Shown: positions 17,369-25,975 of the stretch, piece after piece | Layout: the number at the start of each line of letters is the position of its first letter | Position numbering within the stretch: position 1 is the stretch's first letter | Source of the DNA: Jannaschia sp. GRR-S6-38 | GTDB taxonomy: Bacteria > Pseudomonadota > Alphaproteobacteria > Rhodobacterales > Rhodobacteraceae | Assembly: GCF_029853695.1 (NCBI RefSeq) | Contig: NZ_CP122537.1 | Location: 2,191,501 to 2,255,500, forward strand | Reading direction: 5' to 3' | DNA length: 64,000 nucleotides | The notes under the pieces: model-generated | The model's input: only the letters and a program-made list of their open reading frames with translations | Told to the model about the DNA's origin: nothing | Databases searched by the model: none | Made by a program: the position numbers and the translations under genes

Positions 17369-18037
17369 TCACTCCTCCGTCTTCTCCGCCTCGACGGTGT
17401 CGTCGGTCTGGTTGATGACCTCGGTCTCGATGACCTCCTCCTCGTCCTCATCCTTCTGCGAGGCGAGGCCCGACGGGGCCTGCATGTTGGCCAGGACGAA
17501 GTCGCGGTCGATCGTGGGCTTGGCGCCCGCGGGCAGGTTCACGGCCGAGATCGTGACGGTGTCGCCGATATTCATCTGCGAGCAGTCGACGGTGATTTTC
17601 TCGGGGATGTCGCCCGCCGTCACGCGCAGCTCCACCTCGGGGCGGACCACGGTCAGCACGCCGCCCTGGCGTTCGCCGGGCGAGCCTTCGAAGCCGGTGA
17701 ACTCGACCGGGATGAACAAGTTCACCTTCGAGGTCCGGCGCAGGCGCATCAGGTCCAGATGCGTCGGCAGGTCCTTGACCACGTCGCGCTGGACGTCGCG
17801 GGCGATGACGCGGACGTCGTCGTGACCCTCGACCTTCAGGTTCCAGAGCCGGGCGCGGAAGCGGCCGGCCTTCAGCTTCGCCAGCAGGTCGTTGAAGGGG
17901 ATCTCGATCGGCAGCGGATCGGCGCCCCCGCCGTAGACGACGCCTGGGACCATCCCGTTGCGGCGCGATTGACGAGCGGCCCCCTTGCCTGTCCCCGTCC
18001 GGGCATGTGCGACGAGATCGGGAATCTCACCAGCCAT
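17369..18037 (-). CDS. rplY: 50S ribosomal protein L25/general stress protein Ctc
   Basis: 222-residue CTC-type L25. The N-terminal domain (residues 1-95) binds 5S rRNA ([21 protein letters not shown]), and the C-terminal TL5 domain (from about 100) is strand-rich ([22 protein letters not shown]). It ends in a long acidic tail rich in Asp and Glu. It is longer than the E. coli 94-residue L25 but normal for the Ctc form. GGAG precedes the ATG. A promoter and a terminator frame it as a single-gene unit. Confidence 0.93.
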   Translation of the reverse strand: MAGEIPDLVAHARTGTGKGAARQSRRNGMVPGVVYGGGADPLPIEIPFNDLLAKLKAGRFRARLWNLKVEGHDDVRVIARDVQRDVVKDLPTHLDLMRLRRTSKVNLFIPVEFTGFEGSPGERQGGVLTVVRPEVELRVTAGDIPEKITVDCSQMNIGDTVTISAVNLPAGAKPTIDRDFVLANMQAPSGLASQKDEDEEEVIETEVINQTDDTVEAEKTEE

Positions 18038-18100
18038 GTGTGTCTCCAATTTGTCTGTGGGAGCGGCCTCCAAGGGTGTCCGCCCGCGTTTGAAGGCCGC

Positions 18101-18129
18101 CGAATAGACGGGGCCTTCGAGGCATGCAA
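18101..18129 (-). promoter_or_regulatory. Putative housekeeping promoter of rplY
   Basis: On the minus strand TTGCAT (-35, 18129-18124) and TATTCG (-10, 18106-18101) are separated by 17 bp. The start of rplY is about 64 bp downstream. The -35 fits the consensus well, the -10 moderately. Confidence 0.45.
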
Positions 18130-18140
18130 CCCCGTTTGCG

Positions 18141-18167
18141 TTGCGGAACCGGGCGGTGAGCGATAAT
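18141..18167 (+). promoter_or_regulatory. Putative promoter of sseA
   Basis: TTGCGG at 18141-18146 and GATAAT at 18162-18167 with a short 15-bp spacer. The -10 is good, the spacing suboptimal. The start of sseA is 28 bp further on. This region is back to back with the rplY promoter. Confidence 0.35.
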
Positions 18168-18194
18168 CCGACCCGGCCCGACAGGAGGTGCCCG

Positions 18195-19046
18195 ATGACT
18201 GACGATCCCGCGACGCTGGTATCGACCGAGTGGCTGGCCGCGCGGCTGACCTCGCCCGATCTGCGGATCATCGACGCGTCCTGGTATCTGCCCGACATGA
18301 ATCGCGACCCGCGCGAGGAATACGGCGAGCGGCACATCCCCGGCGCGCGGTTCCTCGATCTCGACGACGTGTCGGACGCGCGCTCGGCGCTGCCGCACAT
18401 GGCGCCGACGGCGGCCAAGTTCATGTCGCGGATGCGCCGGATGGGCGTGGGCGACGGGCACACGGTGGTGATCTACGACGGGGCGGGTATCTTCTCGGCC
18501 GCGCGGGTCTGGTGGCTGTTCCGGTTGTTCGGCCAGACCGCGGCGGTGCTGGACGGGGGCCTGCCCAAATGGCTGGCCGAGGGGCGGCCCGTGACCTCGG
18601 AGCTGCCCACGATCAAGGACCGGCACATGACCGTCCGCCCCGAGCCGCAGCTGATGCGCGACGTCACGCAGGTGGCGCAATCGGCCAAGCTGGGCCACGC
18701 CCAGATCGTCGATGCCCGCTCGCCCGCCCGCTTCCGGGGCGAGGAGGCGGAGCCGCGGCCAGGCCTGCGCGCGGGCCACATCCCCGGCGCGCGCAACCTG
18801 CATTACCGGGCGCTCTTCGCCGCCGACGGCACGATGAAGCGGGGCGACGCCCTCCGCGCCGCCTTCGCCGATGCCGGCGTCGATCTCGACCGCCCCGTCA
18901 TCACCTCCTGCGGGTCGGGCGTGACGGCGGCGATCATCAACCTCGCGCTCGCCCGGCTCGGCCACGCCGATCACGCGCTCTATGACGGGTCCTGGGCCGA
19001 ATGGGGCATGTATCCCGACCTCGCCATCGCCACCGGAGACGCCTGA
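18195..19046 (+). CDS. sseA: 3-mercaptopyruvate/thiosulfate sulfurtransferase
   Basis: 283-residue protein with two rhodanese domains; the second carries the active site CGSGVTA with C239, the form typical of 3-mercaptopyruvate sulfurtransferase rather than rhodanese (CRKGVTA). The N-terminal domain retains the fold ([16 protein letters not shown]). It transfers sulfur from mercaptopyruvate to thiols or cyanide. AGGAGG precedes the ATG. An aromatic-type aminotransferase follows after one base, which would make mercaptopyruvate-like keto acids from amino acids. Confidence 0.93.
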   Translation: MTDDPATLVSTEWLAARLTSPDLRIIDASWYLPDMNRDPREEYGERHIPGARFLDLDDVSDARSALPHMAPTAAKFMSRMRRMGVGDGHTVVIYDGAGIFSAARVWWLFRLFGQTAAVLDGGLPKWLAEGRPVTSELPTIKDRHMTVRPEPQLMRDVTQVAQSAKLGHAQIVDARSPARFRGEEAEPRPGLRAGHIPGARNLHYRALFAADGTMKRGDALRAAFADAGVDLDRPVITSCGSGVTAAIINLALARLGHADHALYDGSWAEWGMYPDLAIATGDA

Positions 19047-19047
19047 G

Positions 19048-20232
19048 ATGCTGAACGCCCTGGCCGAACAGCCCCCCGACAAGATCCTCGCCCTGATGGC
19101 CGCCTTCGCCGCCGACCCGCGCGCGGCGAAGATCGACCTCGGCGTCGGCGTCTACAAGGACGCGACCGGCCAGACGCCGGTGATGCGCGCCGTCAAGGCG
19201 GCGGAGCGGCGGCTGGTCGCGGACCAGACGACCAAGACCTATACCGGCCTCGCCGGCGACCCGGCCTTCGCCGAGGCGCTGTCGTTGCTGGTGCTCGGGC
19301 CCGCGACGCCCGCCGACCGGCTGGCCATGGCCGCGACGCCGGGCGGCACCGGCGCGATCCGGCAGGGGCTGGAGCTGATGCGCATGGCCGCGCCCGAGGC
19401 CACGCTCTGGCTGTCGGACCCGACCTGGCCCAACCACCCGGCGATCGCGAAATACCTGGGCATCCCGGTGCGGACCTACCGCTATTTCGACGCGGAGGCG
19501 GGCGCGGTCGACTGGGACGGCATGATGGCCGATCTCGGCGGGGCGGCGCCGGGCGACGTCGTGATGCTGCATGGCTGCTGCCACAACCCGACCGGCGCGG
19601 ACCTGACGCGGGACCAATGGCGCGACGTGGCCGAGCTCTGCGTCGCGCGCGGCCTGATCCCCTTCGTCGACATCGCCTACCAGGGCTTCGGCGACGGGCT
19701 GGAGGCGGATGCGGCGGGCCTGCGCGAGCTGGTCGCGCGCGTGCCCGAGGCGCTGATCGGGGCGTCCTGCTCGAAGAATTTCGGCATCTATCGCGAACGG
19801 ACGGGGCTCCTGATGGCGCTGGCGCCTTCGCCCGCGCGGCTCGGGATCGTGCAGGGCGCGCTGGCCTCGCTGAACCGGCTCAACTTCTCCTTCCCGCCCG
19901 ATCACGGCGCGCGGGTGGTGCAGACGATCCTGACCGACGATGCGCTGCGCGCCGATTGGAAGGCCGAGCTGGAGGCGGTGCGGACGGGCATGCGGGAGCT
20001 GCGCGAACAGCTGGCCCTCGCGCTGCGCGAGCGAACGGGTTCGGACCGGTTCGGCTTCCTCGCCGCGCATCGGGGGATGTTCTCGCTGCTGGGTGCGAGC
20101 CCCGCGCAGGTCGAGGCGATGCGGCGCGATCACGGGGTCTACATGGTGGGCGATTCGCGGACGAACATCGCCGGGCTCAACCGCGAGACGGTGCCGGTCC
20201 TGGCCGATGCCATCGTCGCGGCGGGGGTCTGA
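19048..20232 (+). CDS. Aromatic amino acid / aspartate aminotransferase (class I)
   Basis: 394-residue PLP enzyme of the AspC/TyrB type. The Schiff-base lysine is K243 in GASCSKNFGIYRERTG, the substrate carboxylate is bound by the Arg in DSRTNIAGLN, and the cofactor region reads HGCCHNPTGADLT. It is cotranscribed with sseA; transamination of cysteine by such enzymes yields mercaptopyruvate, so the pair may act together in cysteine breakdown. This link is inferred. Confidence 0.93.
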   Translation: MLNALAEQPPDKILALMAAFAADPRAAKIDLGVGVYKDATGQTPVMRAVKAAERRLVADQTTKTYTGLAGDPAFAEALSLLVLGPATPADRLAMAATPGGTGAIRQGLELMRMAAPEATLWLSDPTWPNHPAIAKYLGIPVRTYRYFDAEAGAVDWDGMMADLGGAAPGDVVMLHGCCHNPTGADLTRDQWRDVAELCVARGLIPFVDIAYQGFGDGLEADAAGLRELVARVPEALIGASCSKNFGIYRERTGLLMALAPSPARLGIVQGALASLNRLNFSFPPDHGARVVQTILTDDALRADWKAELEAVRTGMRELREQLALALRERTGSDRFGFLAAHRGMFSLLGASPAQVEAMRRDHGVYMVGDSRTNIAGLNRETVPVLADAIVAAGV

Positions 20233-20250
20233 AGCGGCCCCGGATTTCGT

Positions 20251-20283
20251 GGGTGATCCACGGGTGATCTACGGGTGATCTCT
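20251..20283. repeat. Three tandem 11-bp repeats
   Basis: GGGTGATCCAC, GGGTGATCTAC and GGGTGATCTCT follow each other without gap in the 84-bp space between two convergent genes. The period is one DNA turn. A short hairpin, GCCGCC-TCA-GGCGGC at 20311-20325, spans the stop codon of the next gene. No promoter is expected here. Confidence 0.6.
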
Positions 20284-20316
20284 GTCCGACATATTTTGAC
20301 ATAGGCCGCGGCCGCC

Positions 20317-21108
20317 TCAGGCGGCGTGCGCCATCCCCTCCAGGCAGGTCCGCCCATCCGCGCCGCGCACGAAGGCCCGCGTCCCGTCGAGGCAGAAGGC
20401 GAGCCGCTCGCCCAGGATCGCGGGGGCGGTGGCGCGGTATTCGAAGGCGGCGAGCGTGCCCAGATGCCGGGTGGCGAGGTCGATCAGCCCCTCGGCCAGA
20501 AGCGGCCCGTGGACGATGACGCCCGCGTGGCCCTCCACCTCGCGTGCATAGGCTTCGTCGTAATGGATGCGGTGGCCGTTGAAGGTCAGCGCCGAGAAGC
20601 GGAAGAGCGTCACCGCGTCGAAGCTGCGCGCCTCCTCGATGGGCGCCGGGCCGGCCGTGGGCGGGACGGGGCGCGGGGCGTCGGGATCCGGGTCCTCGCG
20701 GTAGACGAGGTCCTGGCGTTCGACGAGGGCGAGCCCGCCCTCCTGCGTGATCCGGTGCTCCAGCACGACCAGCGCCAGCGGACCCGTCCGCCCGGTCTTG
20801 GCCTCGGCGCGTAGACGCCGCGTCTCCCGCTCGGCCGGGACGCCCAGTCGCAGGGGCCGGTGCCAGTCGAGGCGTCCGCCGGCCCACATCCGCCGCGGCA
20901 GGCCCATGTCGGGGATCGCGCCCAGCCCGACCCGCGGATGGCCGTCGCGGCCCAGCTCCGCCGGGGGGCGGGCCTCCCAGAAATGGGCATGGTGCCAGAA
21001 GGGCGGCAGGTGCGGGCCCGGGCGCGGGCGGTCCAGCGTGGCGGCCATCGCGGCGGCGCGGGCGGGGTCGAGCGCGTCTTTGACGCGGGTGACGGGCGGT
21101 TGCGACAT
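20317..21108 (-). CDS. MaoC-like (FAS1-type N-terminal domain) hydratase
   Basis: 263-residue double hot-dog hydratase resembling mesaconyl-C4-CoA hydratase/HTD2-type proteins. The N-terminal half binds as a MaoC-N domain (GRDGHPRVGLGAIPDMGLPR), and the C-terminal half has the catalytic-like stretch FSALTFNGHRIHYDEAYA followed by VIVHGPLLAEGL. This is the order of a dehydratase acting on an acyl-CoA. The physiological substrate is unclear. The ATG at 21108 is without strong Shine-Dalgarno. It is divergent from a VOC gene. Confidence 0.8.
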   Translation of the reverse strand: MSQPPVTRVKDALDPARAAAMAATLDRPRPGPHLPPFWHHAHFWEARPPAELGRDGHPRVGLGAIPDMGLPRRMWAGGRLDWHRPLRLGVPAERETRRLRAEAKTGRTGPLALVVLEHRITQEGGLALVERQDLVYREDPDPDAPRPVPPTAGPAPIEEARSFDAVTLFRFSALTFNGHRIHYDEAYAREVEGHAGVIVHGPLLAEGLIDLATRHLGTLAAFEYRATAPAILGERLAFCLDGTRAFVRGADGRTCLEGMAHAA

Positions 21109-21138
21109 GGCGCGACCATGCCGCAGGAGGATGCCGGA

Positions 21139-21531
21139 ATGAAGGTCGCATCGCTGGATCATCTCGTCCTGACCGTCGCCGATATCGCTGCGACGGCCCG
21201 CTGGTACGCGGAGGTGCTTGGGATGGAGGCGCAGAGCTTCCGACCCGCCGACGGCACGACCCGCACGGCGCTGGCCTTCGGGTCGCAGAAGATCAATCTC
21301 CACGCCGCCGGGGCCGAGTTCGAGCCCAAGGCCGCGCGGCCGGTCCCCGGCAGCGCCGATCTGTGCTTCCTGACCGAGACGCCGATCCCGGATTGGCAGG
21401 CGCATCTGGCGGGGCTGGGCGTGGCGGTCGAGGAGGGCCCGGTCGGGCGCACCGGCGCGACGGGGCCGATTACCTCGATCTATCTGCGCGACCCGGACGG
21501 GAACCTGATCGAGATCGCCACGCGTGACTGA
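21139..21531 (+). CDS. VOC family (glyoxalase/dioxygenase-like) protein
   Basis: 130-residue vicinal oxygen chelate protein with two beta-alpha-beta modules: SLDHLVLTVADIAATARWYA and, C-terminal, GPITSIYLRDPDGNLIEIAT. The metal ligands usual for the family (His, Glu) are present at H8 in LDHLV and E in LIEIA. The function of these proteins ranges from lactoylglutathione lyase to resistance proteins. AGGAGG precedes the ATG by eight bases. A TauE-type permease overlaps the end. Confidence 0.88.
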   Translation: MKVASLDHLVLTVADIAATARWYAEVLGMEAQSFRPADGTTRTALAFGSQKINLHAAGAEFEPKAARPVPGSADLCFLTETPIPDWQAHLAGLGVAVEEGPVGRTGATGPITSIYLRDPDGNLIEIATRD

Positions 21532-22258
21532 TCTGCTGCCTGGGCTCGGGCCGTGGCTCGCCTGTGCGCTGGCGGCGAGCCTCGGCTGCGCGCTGCAGCG
21601 GCTGGCGGGGCAGGGCTTCGGCATGGTCGCGGCCCCGGTCATGGCGCTGGCCGCGCCGGGCTTCCTGCCGGGCGCGATCCTGCTGGCGGGGCTGGCCGTG
21701 GGCGCGGGCAGCTTCGTGGCGGATCGCCGGGCCGTCGTTTTGCGCGATCTGCCGCCGGGCTTCGCGGGCCGCGCGCTGGGCGCGGGGATCGCCGCCTGGA
21801 TCGCGGCGCGCGTCGTGGGCACGCCCGCGCTGCCGCTGGTGGTGGGCGGCTTCGTCTGGCTGGGCGTGATCCTGTCGGTCGCGGGCCTGCGCCTCGCGCC
21901 GCGCGCGCCCACGCTCTTCGGGGCGGGCACGGTGGCGGGGGTGATGGGCACGCTGACCGGCATCGGCGCGCCGCCCATGGCGATCGTCTATGCCGATGTC
22001 GAGACGCGGCGATCGGCGGCGACGCAGAACGTGTTCTTCGCCTTCGGCATGGCGGTGTCGATCACGGCGCTGGCGGTCTCGGGCCTGATCGGCGCGCGTC
22101 ATCTCGTCTTCGCGGCGACGCTTCTGCCGGTGGTGGGCGTGACGCTGCTCGGGGTCCGGCCGCTGGCGGGCCGCATGGCGCGGGGCGCGATCCGGCCCTG
22201 GGCGCTTGGGCTGGCCGCGGCGGCGGCGACGGTGCTTTTGCTGCGCAGCCTTCTCTGA
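21524..22258 (+). CDS. TauE/SafE family sulfite exporter-like permease
   Basis: 244-residue inner-membrane protein with about eight helices, of the DUF81/TauE/SafE family of anion permeases. Two similar halves are visible, each with a Gly/Pro turn (LAGQGFGMVAAPVMALAAPG and GTLTGIGAPPMAIVYADVE). The start is GTG at 21524, eight bases inside the VOC gene. Members transport sulfite, sulfoacetate or other organic anions; substrate unknown here. Confidence 0.88.
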   Translation: MTDLLPGLGPWLACALAASLGCALQRLAGQGFGMVAAPVMALAAPGFLPGAILLAGLAVGAGSFVADRRAVVLRDLPPGFAGRALGAGIAAWIAARVVGTPALPLVVGGFVWLGVILSVAGLRLAPRAPTLFGAGTVAGVMGTLTGIGAPPMAIVYADVETRRSAATQNVFFAFGMAVSITALAVSGLIGARHLVFAATLLPVVGVTLLGVRPLAGRMARGAIRPWALGLAAAAATVLLLRSLL

Positions 22259-22264
22259 CGGGGC

Positions 22265-22795
22265 TCAGACCCCGGCGCGCGCTTTCAGCGCCGCCATCAG
22301 CGCCTTCAGGGCCTCGAGGTTGCGTTCGTTCGTCAGCCGCCCGCCCGCGTCGAACTGCGCCTGGGCCTGTCCAACCAGGACCTCGGGGCCCTGCAGCAGG
22401 TCCGGGCCGAAGGGCTGCAGCATCAGCCGCAGGACGGCCTGCGTCCGCTCGCCGCCCGAGCGGCCGGCGGTGGCCGACATGATCGCGACCGGCTTGCCCG
22501 CCAAGGGCTTGCCGTCGGTCCGGCTGATCCAGTCCAGCGCGTTCTTGAGCACGCCGGAGGGCGCCTTGTTGTATTCGGGCGTCACCACGATCACCGCGGG
22601 CGCGGCGGCGATCTGTCCGGCGAGCCGGGTCACGGCTTCGGGGATGCCCTCGGCGGTCTCGGAATCGCCGTCATAGAGCGGCAGCCGCAGATCGGCCTCG
22701 TCCAGTCCGCCCCAGATGCGGCCGGCCTCGATCATCAGCTTGCGGTTGAAGGACGGCGCGCGGAGCGAGCCGCAGAGGCCGAGGAGATTGGACAT
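22265..22795 (-). CDS. NADPH-dependent FMN reductase family protein
   Basis: 176-residue flavodoxin-fold reductase. The phosphate-binding loop is GSLRAPSFNRKL at residues 9-20, and the family motif PEYNKAPSGVLKNALDWIS lies near residue 75. Relatives reduce FMN, chromate, quinones or azo dyes. It is convergent with the TauE-type gene. The terminator of the next upstream small gene isolates it. Confidence 0.92.
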   Translation of the reverse strand: MSNLLGLCGSLRAPSFNRKLMIEAGRIWGGLDEADLRLPLYDGDSETAEGIPEAVTRLAGQIAAAPAVIVVTPEYNKAPSGVLKNALDWISRTDGKPLAGKPVAIMSATAGRSGGERTQAVLRLMLQPFGPDLLQGPEVLVGQAQAQFDAGGRLTNERNLEALKALMAALKARAGV

Positions 22796-22860
22796 CGTCG
22801 ATGCTCCTGCGCGAAGGGATCGCCGCGAGAGCTAGTGCCGGCGGCCCGGCTTGCGAGCCC

Positions 22861-22906
22861 CGCAAAAAATTTGGGCGCGGCCTCCGGGCAGGTGGAGGCC
22901 GCGCCC
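22861..22906 (-). terminator. Rho-independent terminator after a 43-codon gene
   Basis: Perfect 13-bp arms GGGCGCGGCCTCC (22873-22885) and GGAGGCCGCGCCC (22894-22906) with an 8-base loop. On the minus strand the stem is followed by AAATTTTTTG. It lies 52 bases after the stop codon of the small gene at 22958-23089 and before the FMN reductase gene. Confidence 0.85.
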
Positions 22907-22957
22907 TACCGGACCGGGGAGGTGTGGCAGATTTCTCGACCCGGCCAGATCCGAATG

Positions 22958-23089
22958 TCAGGAGCGGGCGCGGATCGGCTGCGGCTCGGAGGGGGCGGGT
23001 TGCGGCACGGGCTTGCGCGACCAGGGCATCCGGATCTGCGCAATGCGGGCTTCCTCGATCGTGCGGTCCATCCAGGTCGTGCGGGCCAT
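22958..23089 (-). CDS. Small protein (43 residues)
   Basis: Short gene starting MARTTWMDRTIEEARIAQIR, then MPWSRKPVPQP and a Pro/Arg-rich tail. GAGGAG lies six bases before the ATG at 23089 and a strong intrinsic terminator follows. The N-terminal half would form an amphipathic helix with acidic and basic residues; there is no membrane segment or cysteine. I recognise no named family. A separate transcript is probable from the terminator. The 133 bp upstream to pgeF leave room for a promoter. Confidence 0.7.
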   Translation of the reverse strand: MARTTWMDRTIEEARIAQIRMPWSRKPVPQPAPSEPQPIRARS

Positions 23090-23222
23090 CTGCGTCTCCT
23101 CGTATCTCTCGAGGACGTGATCTCGCGGCGGCGGGGCGGGACCGGGCCCTGTTCCGGGTCTTTCCAAGGTCTGATTGTGGCGCGGACGGGGCCGGGCGGA
23201 TCGCGCCGTGCGGGGCCCGGCG

Positions 23223-23972
23223 TCAGAGCCGGATTGCCGCGATCAGCCGCCCGTAATCGGCCTCGCCGCGATGGGTGGTGCGGCGGTAGGAATAGAAGCG
23301 GTCGGGGTCGGAATAGGTGCAATGCCCGGTCCATTCCGCATCCACCCCGGCGGACCGCAGCCGGTGCAGCCCGTAGCCGATCAGGTCGAACTGGTAATGC
23401 GCCGCGTCGCGGCCGCCTGCGAAGAAGCGCAGGGCGTCGGGATCCTCGGCTTCGAAGGTGTCGAGGAAGCCTTGGTCGACCTCGTAGGCGCGCTGGCTGA
23501 TCGACGGGCCGATGGCGGCACGGATCCGGCCGGGTTCCGCGCCCAGCGCGGCCATTTCGGCAACGGTGGCTTCCAGAACGCCTGAAAGCGCGCCCTTCCA
23601 GCCGGCATGGGCGGCGCCGATCACCCCCGCCTCGGGGTCGTGGAACAGGACCGGCTGGCAATCGGCGGTGAGCACCGTCAGCACCTCGCCCGGCATGGCC
23701 GTGACCAGCGCGTCGGCCTGGGGCTGGGGCTGCGGGACGGGGCCGGTCACGGTGAAGACCGTCGCCGAATGGACCTGATGGACGGCGCGCAGCGGGCCGT
23801 CCATCGCCTCGGCCACGCGGGCGCGATTGGTCGCCACCGCGTCGGCCTGGTCCGACGAGCCGGGCCCGCAATTGAGCCCCGCGAACACGCCCGAGGACGC
23901 CCCGCCGCGGCGCGTGAAGAAGCCGTGGGCCACGTCGCCCAGCAGGTCGGATCGCAGGATCTCAAGCGTCAT
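23223..23972 (-). CDS. pgeF: PgeF/YfiH family protein (polyphenol oxidase family, laccase domain)
   Basis: 249-residue protein of the DUF152/YfiH family, variously reported as multicopper-like polyphenol oxidase, purine nucleoside phosphorylase or peptidoglycan-editing factor. The zinc-binding triad is visible as H in VHQVHSATV, C in LTADCQPVLFHD and H in GAAHAGWKGAL. The start at 23972 lies within the end of the methyltransferase gene (11-base overlap). It is the third gene of lgt-midA-pgeF, so a role at the cell envelope is plausible. Confidence 0.9.
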   Translation of the reverse strand: MTLEILRSDLLGDVAHGFFTRRGGASSGVFAGLNCGPGSSDQADAVATNRARVAEAMDGPLRAVHQVHSATVFTVTGPVPQPQPQADALVTAMPGEVLTVLTADCQPVLFHDPEAGVIGAAHAGWKGALSGVLEATVAEMAALGAEPGRIRAAIGPSISQRAYEVDQGFLDTFEAEDPDALRFFAGGRDAAHYQFDLIGYGLHRLRSAGVDAEWTGHCTYSDPDRFYSYRRTTHRGEADYGRLIAAIRL

Positions 23973-25032
23973 CGCGGTCCTCCGCGTCGAAGCCCGGCGG
24001 CAGGGGGGCGCCCCGCGGCGCAAGGGCCATCGCCTTGAACAGGTCGCCCATCTCGGCGGGATGGGTCAAGCGGCGATGGGCGGCGACATGGGCGTCGCGC
24101 GCCGCGCCCGAGAGCGCCTGCGCCAGCGCCTGGGCGCGGGCGGTGATGCCCAGCCGTTCCAAGAGCACGCCCTGGCGCATCATCGCGCTGGCCCGCGCGG
24201 GGGCGGCGGCGCGGGCGACGGCCTCGAAATCGACATGCGCGGTCAGGTCGGCGGTGCCGGGCGCGTCCAGCGGATGGACGGGGCGATGCGCGCGCAGCGC
24301 CTGCAGCGTGTCGCCGCGGGATCGCCAGTGGCCGTAATCGACGAAGATCGCCGCGCCGCCCTGCGCGACCCGGTCGCCGACCGAGGCCACGATGCCGGGC
24401 AGGGACGGACAGCGCTCGACGACGGTGCCCGGGGGGACGTCGTGATGGTCGAGCTCGGGCACCGGCATGGCCGGGCCGCGCGCGAAGGCCAGCTCGCCCT
24501 CGGCTTCGGTCACGAGGATCTCGGACCAGCCGGCATCGGCGCGGATCCATTGCCGGATCGGCAGCGCGTCGAGGAATTCGTTCGCGACCAGCAGGAGCGG
24601 GCCCTCGGGCAGCCCCTCGACCGTGTCGTGCCATTCGGGCGCGTGGCCGGCCAGCGCCTCGGCCTGGCGGGCGCGGAGCGGGGGCGAGGCCTCGACCAGG
24701 TGCAGCCGGACCGCGTCGTGGAAGCCCGGCACGCCCCGCGTGGCGCGCAGGAGGTCGGCCATCAGCGTGCCGCGGCCGGGCCCGAGTTCGGCCAGCGTGA
24801 CCGGCGCGGGCGCGCCCTGGTCCAGCCAGGCCTGCGCGAGGCAGAGCCCCAGCATCTCGCCGAACATTTGGCTGATCTCGGGGGCGGTCGTGAAATCGCC
24901 GGCGGCACCCAGCGGGTCGCGGGTCGCGTAATAGCCGGCCGCGGGATCGAGCAGCGCCTCGGCCATGTAATCGGCCAGCGTCATCGGGCCCGTCGCGCGG
25001 ATGCGCCGGAGAAGCTGCGCCGCGAGACCCAT
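23962..25032 (-). CDS. NDUFAF7/MidA-type SAM-dependent methyltransferase
   Basis: 356-residue class I methyltransferase of the COG1565 family. The SAM-binding motif is LAELGPGRGTLMADLLRA, preceded by the family N-terminus (ADYMAEALLDPAAGYYATRD) and followed by LLVANEFLDALPIRQ. The mitochondrial relative NDUFAF7 methylates an arginine of the NuoD homologue of complex I; whether the bacterial protein does so is not shown. Middle gene of lgt-midA-pgeF, starting 10 bp after lgt ends. Confidence 0.9.
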   Translation of the reverse strand: MGLAAQLLRRIRATGPMTLADYMAEALLDPAAGYYATRDPLGAAGDFTTAPEISQMFGEMLGLCLAQAWLDQGAPAPVTLAELGPGRGTLMADLLRATRGVPGFHDAVRLHLVEASPPLRARQAEALAGHAPEWHDTVEGLPEGPLLLVANEFLDALPIRQWIRADAGWSEILVTEAEGELAFARGPAMPVPELDHHDVPPGTVVERCPSLPGIVASVGDRVAQGGAAIFVDYGHWRSRGDTLQALRAHRPVHPLDAPGTADLTAHVDFEAVARAAAPARASAMMRQGVLLERLGITARAQALAQALSGAARDAHVAAHRRLTHPAEMGDLFKAMALAPRGAPLPPGFDAEDRDDA

Positions 25033-25042
25033 GCCGCCCCGC

Positions 25043-25939
25043 TCAGGCGGCGCGGGCGCGCGCGCTGCGCCAGACCAGCGCGGCGGCGGCGAGGCCCGCG
25101 ACGAGCATCGGCAGCGACAGGACCTGCCCCATGGTCAGGCCCCAGCCGTCCCAGCCGATCACGTGGCCCGCCGGGTTCGCGGCCGTAATGTATTGCGCGT
25201 CGGGCTGGCGGTAGTACTCGACCACGAAGCGCGCGAGCCCGTAGCCGCCGAGAAACAGCCCGCAAATCAGCCCCGGCACCTTGAGCGCGCCGCGATAGGC
25301 CAGCACCCAGAGCACGACCAGAAGGACCAGCCCCTCGAGCACCGCCTCGTAGAGCTGGCTGGGATGCCGGGCGCAGAGCTCGCCCAGGTTGGCGCAGGAT
25401 TGCGCGTCGGCACCGGGGAAGATCACGGCCCAGGGCACGGTGCTGGGCCGGCCCCAGAGCTCGGCATTGATGAAATTCGCGAGCCGCCCCAGCCCCAGCC
25501 CCAGCGGCGCGGCCAGCGCGCCCACGTCGAGAAGCGAGCGGATCGGGATGCCGTGGCGCATCGCGTAGACGATCACGACGAGGCCGGTGGCGATCATGCC
25601 GCCATGGAAGCTCATCCCGCCCTGCCAGATCGCCAGCGCCTCGAGCGGGTTCTGCAGGTAATAGCCGGGCTGGTAGAAGATCACGTAGCCCAGCCGCCCG
25701 CCCAGCACGATGGCGAGGATCACCCAGGTCATGATGTCCTCGATCTGGGCGCGGGTGACGAAGACCTCGCTCCGGGGCCACAGATGCGCCTGCTGGGTGA
25801 CGTGGCGGGCCATGGCCCAGCCGCCGACGATGCCCGCGATATAGGCCAGCGCGTACCAGCGCAGCGCGAAGTCGAACCCGCCCAGCGAGACCGAGAACAG
25901 CTCGGGCGAGATGTCGGGGAAGGGGATGGCGAGGATCAT
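25043..25939 (-). CDS. lgt: Prolipoprotein diacylglyceryl transferase (Lgt)
   Basis: 298-residue integral membrane enzyme that adds diacylglycerol to the lipobox cysteine of prolipoproteins. The Lgt signature GRLANFINAELWGRPS is present, with the conserved HGGM segment (QGGMSFHGGMIATG) and RHPSQLYEAVLEG. About seven membrane helices. The ATG at 25939 is chosen because upstream codons are intergenic. It serves the several lipoproteins seen in this window. Confidence 0.96.
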   Translation of the reverse strand: MILAIPFPDISPELFSVSLGGFDFALRWYALAYIAGIVGGWAMARHVTQQAHLWPRSEVFVTRAQIEDIMTWVILAIVLGGRLGYVIFYQPGYYLQNPLEALAIWQGGMSFHGGMIATGLVVIVYAMRHGIPIRSLLDVGALAAPLGLGLGRLANFINAELWGRPSTVPWAVIFPGADAQSCANLGELCARHPSQLYEAVLEGLVLLVVLWVLAYRGALKVPGLICGLFLGGYGLARFVVEYYRQPDAQYITAANPAGHVIGWDGWGLTMGQVLSLPMLVAGLAAAALVWRSARARAA

Positions 25940-25975
25940 GGCCCCGCTCTGCCCGCGCGCCCCCGGGGGGTCAAG

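Noticed and set aside
22158..23222. Search for mobile element remnants around the 43-codon gene
   Set aside because: No transposase-like frame, no terminal repeats; the perfect inverted repeat there is a terminator with a T-run.
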